Positions 1 through 10,930 of a DNA stretch of 64,000 nt are shown here, piece after piece. The notes beneath the pieces are model-generated. The model was not told the DNA's origin. It saw only the letters and a program-made list of their open reading frames with translations, and ran no database searches. Source of the stretch: Aporrectodea caliginosa (taxonomy: Eukaryota > Annelida > Clitellata > Crassiclitellata > Lumbricidae); the NCBI GenBank assembly GCA_020284085.1, contig JACEVL010001005.1:162698-226697 (forward strand), written 5' to 3'. The position numbers were made by a program, and so were the translations under genes. How positions within the stretch are numbered: the stretch's first letter is position 1; each line of letters opens with the position of its first letter.

Positions 1-195
1 GGTTGTTAAAAGTGATGTAATTTCGAGGTGCATTAAAATAATGTACAACTAAATATACCATTCTGTGCAGAAATGAATGCTGAATCCATTGCTATATTAC
101 AAGTTATGATATGTGAAACCAAACACGAAATCCAGGGGGGTGGTAACCACCCCCCTTGGTAGCCGATGTCACAAAAAAGCTTGGTAGTCGGAGGG
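1..195 (-). mobile_element. Terminus of TTAA-flanked DNA transposon (partial)
   Basis: These bases are an inverted, roughly 85-90% similar copy of 62129-62330 (by-eye estimate). Read on the minus strand the end begins CCCTCCGACTACCAAGC directly after a TTAA at 196-199, so the element lies to the left and continues outside the window. A subterminal palindrome built on GGGTGGTAACCACCC lies at about 136-157. A TTAA target plus a CCC start fits piggyBac or Kolobok-type elements. The matching end at 62 kb is followed by a transposase-like gene, which suggests the same family here. Confidence 0.75.
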
Positions 196-299
196 TTAAC
201 CAGATTTAATTAGAACTGAACTAGAGTGTAAATTTACAACAGTATGAATGTACATTTACTAGGTCGTAGTAATCAAAGAGAATTAGGAATACAGAAGCT

Positions 300-600
300 T
301 TACATTAGGGAACATTTTGGATTAATATTTTGAGTTTCCTTGAATAACTCTTGAATCCCGTAAAATGTAGACACGAAATTTGCTTTTAAAGAGATGAAGG
401 CTAGGTAAGAGCCGTATCTCAATAGGGATTGCAGTCCATGTTCTCGGCCATGCACATTTAATCGAAAAGAGACTTGTTTTAGTACGGGCAAAGAGCATAT
501 GGAAGGGATTTGGGTTTCTGGAGGGATAAATGCGTAAGTTTGGTCGAACGAAATCTTGGTATATTAGAGGCAGTAAATTACAGTTATAGCGGTACATGAA
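300..600 (-). mobile_element. LINE-A fragment, C-terminal part of RT ORF
   Basis: The minus strand encodes a broken stretch with the motif order MYRYN...LPLIY...ARTKTSLFSIKCAWPRTW, matching the C-terminal tail of the LINE-A reverse transcriptase ORF at 8197-8418 (MYRYTHNQLPSTYRN...). Frame changes show it is dead. It probably belongs to the same decayed copy as 1130-1365. Confidence 0.65.
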
Positions 601-1129
601 TACCCCTAATTGAAAATTTCCTTATTTGTTCTTGTTTTATTATAATATCACGAATAGAAACTGCTTACATGTAGCTGTATGGTATCCTGGGATACCGGTA
701 CCACGAAATGATATCCGTCCTAAGACTATCCGGGGAGATGTATGAATTTATCCCCGGATGGAATAAACTGGTTTAGAGTATCCGGGGATAAACCATTCTA
801 TCCCCTTCATCGTCATACGCATCACATTAGCGAAGACAAGAAATCCAGTCAAAATAACCAAAAACGAAGTAAATTGATTTCAGGTCGACTTACAAACTAA
901 ATATACACAATTTAAAAAATGTTATGTGTACAATAAATCGAAACAGTACGACTGAATACACATAGAAACCGCCAAAAATGCAAACTAAGCAGAATACTCC
1001 ATTTCGCTAAGGGGGATACTCATGTATGGGGGATATTGGTATAATCGTGACACTGGTAATACGAAGAAAAGAGTGGAAGACACATTAGGTAGATCGTTAA
1101 TGAAAAGGATAAAAAGTAAAGGGGCCAAG
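601..1129. other. No gene; hairpin-forming repeat words
   Basis: No coding signal. At 679-800 several palindromic words cluster (GGTATCC-TG-GGATACC, then three ATCCGGGGA/TATCCCCGG arms), so this strand can fold into several hairpins. It may be a small MITE, but I could not define its ends. Confidence 0.4.
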
Positions 1130-1365
1130 TAGATCGGTAATGAAGAATAGAGCCTTGAGGCACTCCGTATTCAATGAGTTTTAGAGCGGAGCGAGCACCA
1201 TTGCAGCTGACTAATTGCATTCTATTTTCCAGGTAACTTTTGAACCAATTTAATTGGACATTGCGAATTCCATAGATGCTTAATTTTTTAAGAGAATACC
1301 ATTATCTATGGTATCGAAAGCTTTGGCCAAATCCAAAAAGATTCCTAAAGAATATTCGTTATACA
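1130..1365 (-). mobile_element. LINE-A fragment, RT palm region
   Basis: The minus strand encodes MQLVSCNGARSALKLIEYGV followed by PQGS, the conserved reverse-transcriptase motif around the palm. The equivalent stretch occurs in the LINE-A copy at 11300-11497. The upstream part reads back to an ALA-FDLAK-like motif near 1320. It is frameshifted and truncated. Confidence 0.7.
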
Positions 1366-1394
1366 CCCCAGGTTGACCGGCATGAGGATCGTAC

Positions 1395-1490
1395 CTTCGT
1401 ACTTGACCACTAAAATCAACATTTTAAAGTAAATTCGCATGACCACTTGACCGCTATCTGAATGCCTTCCCTTCGGACCACAAAAATTAA
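1395..1490 (-). repeat. Dispersed repeat fragment
   Basis: The stretch holding CTGAATGCCTTCCCTTCGGA resembles a segment at 16650-16820, which itself matches 15380-15630 in inverted orientation. I see no protein. It is probably a small non-autonomous element present in three copies in this window. Confidence 0.4.
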
Positions 1491-1564
1491 TATAATCAGC
1501 CAGCTTGTTAACACCAGAAATTGTCTAGCAAAATGAAATAATATTAATGTTACGTGATCGTATC

Positions 1565-4311
1565 ATCGTAATCGTAAACTCTAAATATTTCTACAGCGCC
1601 CACAAAAGCGAAGTCGCAGGAACCAACTTATTCACAGGCGCTTAGCTCAACAGAATCGATAGCAGGGGTCAAATCCAGAGAGTCAGGCAGACAGTCAGAT
1701 TTAGCTAAGGTGGATGATGCTTAGAGTTGAAATAGCGAGGAAGTGTGGGGAAGAGAAGGAATCAGGATAGGATTTGTGAAAAAGCAGTGTTTTAAGTTTT
1801 TAGTGGAAGACCTGTGCAGAGATAGCAAGAGCTGAGGTACAGTGTTCGTAGCATGGAACAGATATTTGTCGTAGCACAGGCAGGAGTTTGTTCCAAAGAG
1901 GTGGGACAGCTATGGCTATGGAGCGATTTGCAAATTTAAGCGATGAGCAGACGGAAGGTCAGACGGCTAAGGTGGATGATGAACGGGTTGGAAGAGATTG
2001 GACCGAGAACAACTGGCAGAGATACGAGGGCTGAGAGGGAGGAGATAGGACTTTGTATTCTATTTGATCAGGAATTTTGAGCCAGTGGAGTGATTTCAAG
2101 ACAGGGATGTGGTGGTGTTTGGGGTTTTGGTTACAGCACGGGCGAGGACATTCCTGAATGGCTTGGAGGCGATTAATTTGGGAAGTATCTATGTTGAGGG
2201 AAGAGGCATTGCATTAATCTAATTTGGCGTGAACTATTGATGTGGCGATTGTTGATGAGGTTTTGAAGGATTCTACGAAGGTCACGGATGTTCATGAAGC
2301 AAGAACGGGAAAGATGGGTGATGTGCTCGGAAAAGCTAAGATTCTGGTCAAAGTCACACTTAGGTTGCGGACAGGAGAATTTGCTATGAATGTGTGAGTG
2401 GATATAGAGTCAAGGCTGAGGGAAATAGAGGGATCTGGGATTTTCTTGAGTTGCTCAGGGAGGCCTTATAAGAATGAATTCAGTTTTAGAGGGGACGAGG
2501 CACAACATGTTTGATGTCATCCAGGAGGAGATTTGTTTTACCACACGGAGGAGATGATCTATGGAGTCAGAGAAGCAGCTTGGAAATAAAGAGAGCTGAA
2601 TAATTGGGTGTCGTCAGCGTATAGGTGATGGTCAACCGAGGATGCTTTGATGAGTGAGCTGAGTGGAGTAGTGTAAAGGATGAACAATAGGGGCCCAAGA
2701 ACAGAACCTTGCGGAACACCACAGGTGAGAGGGCATGATTGCGATGAGGTTTCTGGTGTTTTAACAGAGAAAGAGCGGGAAGAGAGATAGGTCATGAATC
2801 CAAAGGAGAGCAGTGTCGGTAAAACCGAACCAGGTAGACAGTCTTTGGAGTAATATGTTGTGGTCAGGTTGGAGACAGGTCGGTAGTTTTAAAGGATTTC
2901 TTTATCAAGTGATGGTTTCTTGAGAAGTGGAGTGACTAAAGAATGTTTGAAGAGGAGGGGAAAATTGCCAGTAGACAAGGAGAGGTTGATTATTTTGGTG
3001 ATGATGGGAACAAGAATAGATGCGCAGTCTTTCAGTAAGGAGGTAGGTATAGGGTCAAGTTCGCACTGCTTATTTGGAAGAGATTGTAACAGATGCGATA
3101 TTTCAGTCTCTGACGTTGGTTGGAAGACAGATAATGATGATCGAGGTGGGGAGGGTGGACGGTCGTGAGTGGTGGAAGGAGTATCTGGAGGTGAATCGAT
3201 GGTGGTTTTTGAGAGTAGTGATTGAAGAGAGAGACGGAGGGTAGTAATTTTGCCAGAGAAGAAGGAACAAAACGACTCAGCTATTGAGGAAGGTGGAAGA
3301 GAGTTTGGAAGTGGGCTTGAGGAGTTCCGATGGAAGAGTTGGTTAATAGTTTTCCAGAGAAGGCGAGGATTAGAGGAGCGGGATTGAATTAGTGAGGAGT
3401 AAAACCTCTTTTTAGCCGTAGCCAGAAGGTGATGGTATTTATTTGTGGCTGATTTTAGGGTAGATAGAAGTTGAGGGTCACGGGTTCGTTTGTAAGTGCG
3501 CTCAAGGCGTCGACGGAAAGCTTTGAAGGCCTGGAGATAGGAATTATACCAAGGGTTCTTGGAGTGGGAGCCGGATTTGGTGATAATAGGAGCGTGCTTG
3601 TCAAGGAGCATGGAGAGAGTGGTGTTGTAGGAAGACAGTAGGTCATCGAGAGAGGATGGAGGATTTAGGACGAGGTCTGAAGAGGAAAGATCTTGTGTGA
3701 AGGTTTCAATGTTTATAGAACTGATGCGGTGGAATAAATGAGAGACGGGGTCAGGAAGTTGAACAGGAAGTACGCTGAGGCGTGTGAAGATAGGGTAATG
3801 ATCAGAAGGTGTGTCAAAAGAGAAAGAGATATCCGGCGATAACTTTGAGACAGATGATGTGATGATGAGGTCAAGTGTATGGTTGTGACAATGGGTGGGG
3901 AAATTGACATGTTGAACCAGGTTAGTAGATGACAAGAGCGTGAGAAATTCTGAGGCAAATGAGTCAGAGGGATTATCTACATGTACGTTAAAATCCCCCG
4001 TGATCAGGAATTCATGAGGGGTAGTGGCAGCAGTGGAGAGTAAGGTTGTGAATTCTTGCAAGAAGACGGATGTAGGACTTGAGTATGAGGAGGAAGGAGG
4101 GTGGTAGACATTGAAAATGGTTAGTATTGTGTTAGGGAGTTTTAGAGTGATTGAGGCGCATTCAAAGGAGCGAAAACAGTAGCCAGGTGAGTGAAGGACG
4201 GTGGAAGGTTCTCGAGTCAGAAACGCAATGCCCCCACCAGTGGTGTTCGTACCGGTTTGCGATTTTGAGGGACGAGGAGTACTATGGAGATGGTAACCAG
4301 GAGGGATACAG
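1565..4311 (-). mobile_element. LINE-C, L2/CR1-like non-LTR retrotransposon, dead copy
   Basis: The minus strand holds a 476-residue open frame (4319-2889) with an apurinic-type endonuclease. GDFNVHVD and SDHYPI are the catalytic blocks, at about residues 107-114 and 170-175. It is followed by a linker (NPWYNSYLQAFKAFRRR) and the start of the reverse transcriptase (DPIPTSLLKD). The RT resumes at 2795-2559 with CGVPQGSVLGPLLF and the catalytic YADD. Between them NYRPVSNL jumps to the thumb side, so the fingers/palm block is deleted. The 3' end near 1570-1600 has the (C)GCGCTGTAGAAAT tail followed by TACGAT-type repeats. The 5' end is cut by LINE-E at 4312. Confidence 0.88.
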
Positions 4312-7300
4312 TCAATCAATCAATCAATCAGCCGTTTATTGGATCAACAACAGCACAATTAATTAACAATCAGTCATTTTAAAAAAAATGTTAATCTGCT
4401 GATGCCGTCAACAGGACAGTCCTAAAGAATAAAATAATCCGCTATTGCAGGGCTGCCCCTTTTCCATATTACATTTACTGATGGCAAGACGATTTTTATG
4501 ATCATATAGTTTTAGAAAATTCTATTTAAATAACAATGTTAGGGCTAAATCATAGTCAAATAACTAAATAAGAAAACATTGCAGTACAAGATTTAAAACA
4601 AACAAATAAAATCAAAACAAAACAGGTTATAATGTTCACAGTTGTACATTATAAACAATCTTAACTAAGGTACAATCTATCGAGCCATATTCTTTTTATG
4701 TGTTCAATATATAATGTTTCAGTTGAGCTTTAAATTGAGCCATGTGTAATATATTTATTAAATTCGGAGGAAGAGAATCCCAAAGTGGTGGACCTGAGCA
4801 TTTAATTGAAAACTGCTTAGTCCTGGTTCGTGCCCCTGGGGTTCGATATTTACAGGATGCTCTAGTATCATGTCCATGGATAGCTATACCCTTAAGGAAA
4901 TATTTATCAAACAGTGATGGAAGAAGCCCATAGTGATAACAGTTACTGTACATGAATAGTCCAATTTGATATTTTGTAATATCATTCAATTTTAGAATAT
5001 TGTGCTCTTTAAATATTAATTTTGTACTATCAGACCATCCCAGTAAGCAAGTCACACGTATTGCACGTTTATGGAGAGTCTCAAGGCGTTTTAATCTAGA
5101 GGAGTAGTTTGAGCCCCAGCAGATATTACAGTATGATAAGTAAGGAAAAACAGCGTGTAGTATAATTGTCGGAGAACAGGTTTAGTCAGATAATGCTTAA
5201 TTCGTGACAGAACACTTATATTTTTTGCTAATTTATTTGATACATGTGTGATATGCTCATTCCATTGCAGATGCCGATCTACATAAACACCAAGAAATTT
5301 GGTGCATTCAGTTTGCACTATTTCCCTGTTATCTATCATAATTTCCATTGCGGAACAGTATATAACATGTCTTGTCCAGATTGAGTGAAAGTTTATTGGC
5401 TTTAAACCAGTTTGATATTACTTCAAGTTCCTTATTTACTTTCTGCTGTAATACATCTATTGATTTATCAGTAAAAAAGACATTGCTGTCATCAGCAAAT
5501 AGTATGAAATCAGTTTTATCAGCAATCTGAGGTAAGTCATTTATATAGATCAAGAACAGTAATGGCCCCAATATAGATCCCTGCGGCACTCCACACCGAA
5601 TGGTTTTATGAACAGACTGATAGCCTTCGTAGAGGACATACTGAGTTCTATTTTCCAAATAATGTTGTAGCCACTGTTGTGCCATGCCTCTAATGCCATA
5701 GTGCTCAAGTTTGCCCAGCAGGATAGTATGATTAACCGTGTCAAAAGCCTTGGATAGGTCAAAGAAGATTCCCATTGCAAACTCATTTTTATCCAAGGAG
5801 TCAGATATTTTGTCTTGCATTTCTAGTAATGCCATATATATGTAGAATGCCCTTTACGGAAGCCAAATTGTTGTGGAGATATTGTGTTTTCCTTAATAAA
5901 ATACTCCATTAGTCTATTGTACATAACTTTCTCAAAAAACTTAGAGAAATATGTTAAGACAGAAATTGGTCTATAGTTATTAATTTTATTCCTATCACCA
6001 GACTTATAGATGGGTATTACTTTAGCAGTTTTAATGTTATCAGGGACAATACCAGTGTCAAAGGAACAATTAATAATATCAGCAAGTAGAGGTGCAATAA
6101 TTCCCATAGAGGCCTTGCCAACTTGTGGACTTTTCCCATCTGGTCCACAGCTAGTCGAGGAACGTAGTTGATTGGCAATTGCCATTATTTCCTGAGGGGA
6201 AGTTCCAATAAGAACCATTGAGGAGGGTGGAGAATTACTTAAAAATGAGCCAAATTTACTGGTAGTCTCGCTAATTTTAGATGCCAGTGTTAGGCCTACA
6301 TTCACAAAATAGTCATAAATTTATCTGCAATTTTCCCTTTAGCTGTTACTTCAATACCTTCAATTATAAATGAATCTACTCTTGAGGAATTTTCACATGC
6401 AAGCATTGTCTTAATTATTTTCCAGGTCTTCCTTAAGTTGTACTCACACTCAATGAATTTATCAGCATAATACTTTTTTCTGCCGCATTTCTGAGTTTTT
6501 TAACCCCTTCGCTGCGGAGGACGAGTATGTCTCGTCATGGAAATGCATTGCCATACGCGGATGACGAGTATGTCTCGTCATGGATATCCTATGCCATACG
6601 CGATTTACGTGTGAGTCTCGTTAATAAATGTATTGAAGTAGGCGTCAATCCGCACGCTAGACTTAATCGTTGCCGCACAGCAGAATGTAAAAAATATAAT
6701 TCTTCACTATAATGTAACACTAGATGTCATAACAGGCGAAGTTCAAGGTCAATCAAGATGTAATTTATTACACATGTAGATGGGATAAAATTACTTGTAT
6801 TTTCGTGAAGTCAGTGAAGTTATTGAGTTTTCGGACAAATCAGTGAATGAACATAATTATAAAGACATCTATTATAGAGAAATTTAGTTGTGTTGATAAA
6901 GATATCAACATATAAAAGTGAGCTGACCACTTATTGAAGATCTCAACGAAAAGTTTTGTAAATTTTATACACCTGATCATAACATAGGCTATATAGCTCT
7001 TGATCAATCGCTTATTTTTTGGAAAGGGCGTATGCTTTTCAAACAATACTTGCCTGCAAAACGCAAGATGTTCGGCATAAAAATTTACAATGTTTGTGAA
7101 AATTCCGGATAGGCCTAGGCTACTTATAGATTTCGGGTATGTATGTCGCACACGGGATTAAAAGGCCGTCGCAGCGAAAGGGTTAAGTATGTTTCTATAT
7201 TTAGTAAATTTTGCCTTATTTACATTATTCGGGTTTTTTAGGTATTTAGAATAGAGTCGAGATTTTTTATTTGCTGATTTCAATAGAGCAGGCGTCATCC

Positions 7301-7532
7301 AAAGTTTTTTTATTTTATGAGCTTTACTGCCTGTGCCCTCAAGGACTGGAAAAGCTATTTCGTAGCATTTTAAGTAATTGTTCACAAATGCTTGATAAGC
7401 CTCAGTTGGATCATTAGCATCACAGTGATAAGAGATGTCTGTCCAGTCCGTATTATTCAGAAGGGTGTGAAATAATGCAGTAGTTTTGTCATTTATCAGT
7501 CTTCTGGTCAAACTGGGGCATGTATTATTCAT
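4312..7532 (-). mobile_element. LINE-E, Jockey/CR1-superfamily retrotransposon, split by a MITE
   Basis: The 3' end is a (TCAA)n tract at 4312-4328, the tail on this strand. Going upstream, the minus strand encodes the RT C-terminal tail (5055-4696), the FLGVYVDRHLQWNEHI block (5348-5091), and the RT core with FDLSKAFDTVNH, CGVPQGSILGPLLFLIYIND and FADD (5835-5329). Fingers with NYRPISVL and QFGFRKGHST lie at 6305-5823, and a linker region at 7530-7187. A TTAA-flanked MITE at 6504-7182 interrupts the linker. Removing it and one TTAA joins the two sides, apart from one small frameshift. The copy is 5'-truncated at LINE-A. Confidence 0.88.
6504..7182. mobile_element. 679-bp piggyBac-like MITE with TTAA duplication
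   Basis: TTAA occurs at 6500-6503 and 7183-7186. The inner ends are inverted repeats: CCCCTTCGCTGCGG on the left, CCCTTTCGCTGCGAC on the right read in reverse. Just inside the left end are two copies of GACGAGTATGTCTCGTC-type palindromes, which resemble subterminal sequences of piggyBac-like elements. No transposase is encoded. The element sits precisely within LINE-E coding sequence. Confidence 0.85.
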
Positions 7533-7950
7533 TCCATAACATAACATAACATAACATATTTTATTTGGCAACCAACTTAAAATACAGTTCGTAGGTATAT
7601 GAAACTGATTTAGAGATTGTCGGTATGCCCAGGAGACCCAAAATGGGCCGAAGGTCCCGCAAGCCAGGGCCACCTGAGACAATTTAGTTAACAGAAAGCA
7701 TTACGGTCAACTATGATAATTCAGAAACTAGGCAATAATCTTAACTATCTTAACTAAACGATTAGAAATTAAAGAAAATTAAATAAAACTAAGAAGAATT
7801 AGAGATTATGCACAAATAATGACATTGCGTATACACAGGTGCACACTCCCATTACGGTGACCAGGTCATCCTCTCTTATGAGTGTGTTAGGTTCCTCGTT
7901 GAATGTGGGTAGAAAGTTTACGTTTAAACAGCAGGAGGGGAGGTAGTGAA

Positions 7951-8234
7951 CTACTTTGGGTGCTCCGGGTCGTCGCTCTCTCCGCTCTACTGAGCGGGGC
8001 GTGCTCATGGTCCCTTTTGCCCGCACAGCTACTAAGCAGAATCGGGCCTTCTCAGTGGTTGGCCCCTCCTTCTGGAACGGGCTTCCTTTGACGCTGCGCT
8101 TGCATCCCAGAATCCACTCTGAAACTTGCCTCAAAACTGTTCTTTTCAGCCGTGCTGTGGTCGGGAGCGCTCCTGAGTAGTAACCTTGAAGGGGCGCTAT
8201 ATAAAACTTCGTAATGAATGAATGAATGAATGAA
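7951..8234 (+). mobile_element. LINE-D 3' end inserted in LINE-A
   Basis: The + strand encodes the RT C-terminus GRRSLRSTERGVLMVPFART followed by FSVVGPSFWNGLPLTLR, closely matching the family copy at 48737-49093. It is followed by AAGGGGCGCTATATAAA and a (TGAA)n tail ending at 8234. The LINE-A copy at 36840-36870 lacks this segment, which fixes the insertion point just after GTAGTGAA at 7950. Confidence 0.85.
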
Positions 8235-8599
8235 TATCGGGAGGAATACTGTTCCATGCTCTTGAACCTGCAAATTTTATTGATACTAGTCTATTATTGG
8301 TACGAGCAAACGGGATGTAATATGGCTTGAAGTTTCTCGAGCGATCATGATTATCAGTATTAGATAGAAAATAATTCCTATAGGTTGAGGGCAATTGGTT
8401 ATGAGTATATCTATACATGAATATGCCAATTTGGACCTGTCTTATCTGGTCAGGTTTTAATATTTTCAGTCTCAGGAATTCAGTTATCGTATGGGCTCCA
8501 TATGGGAGTTTTGCAATAAATCTGACTGCCCGTTTTTGGAGGACAACTAGTCTAGAGAGATTGGACTTATATGCTGATGCCCAGACTACTTACTGTAAT

Positions 8600-9640
8600 A
8601 TTGTGGCGAAATTGCCCGTCTTGACCCCGGGGTTGAACTAGCTGACCCCTTTTACGTTCTGTTGGTCGTGCGTGTTTGTTAATGGTCTTTGCCTCCCACG
8701 CGCCTGCCGACTGGGCGGCGACTGTTCTTTGATTTGCTCGATTTCTGCCGTCGACTTTCTACCCCCTCCCTTAGGCGGCTTCCTTTTTGCTCTGTCTTTC
8801 GCCTTTGCGGCGAATCTCTCTTTGCTCTGTCTTTCGCCTTTGCGGCGGCCTTTCCTTTTTGCTCTGCTATTTGCCTTTGCGGTCTTCTCTTTGATCCTTC
8901 GCCGTCGACCATTACCCCCTCCCTTAAGGCGGCAAATCCCTCTTTGCTCTGTCTTTCGCCTTTGCGGCGGCCTTTCCTTTTTGCTCTGCCATTCGCCTTG
9001 GCGGCGAATTCCTTTTTGCTCTGTCTTTCGCCTTTGCGGCGGCTTTCCTTTTTGCTCTGCCATTTGCCTTTGCGGTCTTTTCTTTGATCTTTCTACCCAG
9101 GCCTGCCGACTTTCCCTATAAATAGCGGACACGGGCGACCACCAGGTAGTTGAGTCCGCAGCTCAGTTGAGTTCAGTTTTAGTTGAGTTTGAGTGCAGTC
9201 CGTTTTTGAGATCAGTCGAGTTAAGTGCAGTCCAGTCCAGTTCGTTTTAGTCGAGAGTGCAGTGTGAACAGTCAGTGAGTCAGTAGTCAGTTCTTTTCGA
9301 GTTAAGTTGCGGCCTAGCGTATTATCGATTGTAACCTAGCGAGCTAAGCAGTAGTTCTCGAGTCTAGGCACTGAGTTTGTCATCGTTAATAGCTAGCTTA
9401 AGGCAGGTTGACAGTTCGTTTCCGTTTGTTCAATACGAGGTCAGTCTAATATTTCACGCTGATTTCAATTACTGTGAAGACATTGATTTGACGAGTTAAT
9501 TAATAAAGGCATTAAATCCATAGCATTTTCCATCGCCTTTGACAGTCTTCGTGAGAGCGACAGCGGCTGCTGAACTTTCAATCCTTAGCATTCCACTAAG
9601 GCGAATTTATGCCCATCACCCCTCGGGCAACGCGCAGACA
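8600..9640 (+). mobile_element. Possible solo LTR with GC-rich minisatellite
   Basis: This block interrupts LINE-A. It has a GC-rich tract (8755-9090) of imperfect 25-35-bp repeats around GCTCTGTCTTTCGCCTTTGC, then a TATA box (TATAAATA, 9117-9124), a CAGTC/AGTTGAG-rich stretch and an AATAAA signal at 9502-9507. Promoter, transcribed region and polyadenylation signal in this order resemble the U3-R-U5 plan of an LTR. I could not prove TG...CA ends or a target duplication, and long open frames in the repeats are probably composition artefacts. Confidence 0.4.
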
Positions 9641-9641
9641 T

Positions 9642-10930
9642 TTAATAATAATAATAATAATAATAATAACAGTGACAATTTATATGGCGCCGTAACACAG
9701 CCATGCCGTTACAAGGGCGCATCACAGTCAACTAACATCAGGGTAGGCCTTACAGAACAAATAAGTCTTGAGTCCAGATTTGAAGGAGTCAACTGTGTTA
9801 GCCGCTCGCAGGGCAGGAGGAAGACCGTTCCAGCATCAGGGGCCGGCCGCCGAGAAGGCGCGATCGCCAAACCGGGTTTTCATCCGTTTTACGCGAAGAT
9901 CGCTTTTCTCGAGCGATCGGAGTCGCAACCCGGAGGCGGAAGAATGCGTCCCGATGCAGTAATCGCGCAAATACTCCGGCGCGACCCCATGAAGTGACTT
10001 GTACACCAACAAACAGATTTTGAACTCGATACGATGAGAGACTGGCAGCCAGTGCAGAACATCACGGAGGAGCGGCGTGACATGATCATATTTCCTCCGG
10101 TTGCATAGCAGCTTCGCAGCAGCGTTGAGAACGGACTGCAGGCAATCCAAGAGGCACTTGGGCGCACCGACCAGTAGGCTGTTGCAGCGGTCAACCTGAG
10201 AGGTGACAAAGGCGGCAACGGCCCCTCTCGCAGCCTCGAAAGGCAATGACCTGATGCAGCCTCTCAGGAGGCGCAGCTGACGAAAGCAGCAGCCAACGAT
10301 TCGCGCCACGTGACTTCTCATGGACAGGTCTGATTCCAGCGTGACGCCGAGATCACGGACGACAGTCACAGGTCGGATCGCAGACTCGCAGACACTCAGT
10401 TCGCCAGTGTCAAGAGGAGGGCACCGTCTGCTGGTCGCACACCATAAGAAGTCCGTCTTCTCGGGGTTGAGACGGAGTCTGTTAGATCGCATCCACTCCG
10501 CGATCCGCTCAACGCCCAACTCCATCCTTCGCCGCTGCTGTTCATCAGTTGACGGTCGGCCCCACGTGTAGAGCTGCGAGTCATCGGCGTAGAAATGAGA
10601 TGACAAGCCGAGACTGGCGGCAAGCTCACCGACGTCGGCCGTGTAGAGCAGGAACAGCAGCGGTCCGAGCACAGAGCCTTGAGGGACACCGCAGACGAGA
10701 GAGCGAACAGATGACAAGACTCCATCGTAGAGCACTGTCTGTCTGCGACTGCTCAGGTAGGAACGGAGCCAGTCTAGTGCCACCGAACGAATTTGTCGAC
10801 GGGGGAGCTGCCAGGCTACCCTGGGACTTTGAGGGTGGTTTCCCTGTCTCCTTCCCTCTCTTCCAACTAGAGGGCTACAACCGTCAACGAGAGCCAATCT
10901 CACTCCATCTGATAGGCCGGGTTGGTCGGT
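9642..10930 (-). mobile_element. LINE-B, 5'-truncated non-LTR retrotransposon
   Basis: An (AAT)n tail at 9642-9668 marks the 3' end. The minus strand has a long intact frame (about 10790-9836) with WLRSYLSSRRQTVLYDG, the RT motif CGVPQGSVLGPLLFLLYTAD, catalytic YADDSQLY and a thumb with LNPEKTDFLW. The C-terminal region contains RKYDHVTPLLRDVLHWLPV. About 45 residues ahead of the RT do not look like RT. Further upstream the same frame runs by chance into LINE-A (FLGVYVDQHLSWKDHI), so the apparent 440-residue protein is a fusion artefact. The uninterrupted frame suggests a younger insertion than its host. Confidence 0.85.

Noticed and set aside
8638..9132. Overlapping 130-165-codon frames on both strands, Lys/Arg-rich or Leu/Cys-rich
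   Set aside because: All follow the GC-rich minisatellite; no domain, and the same repeat is open in several frames.
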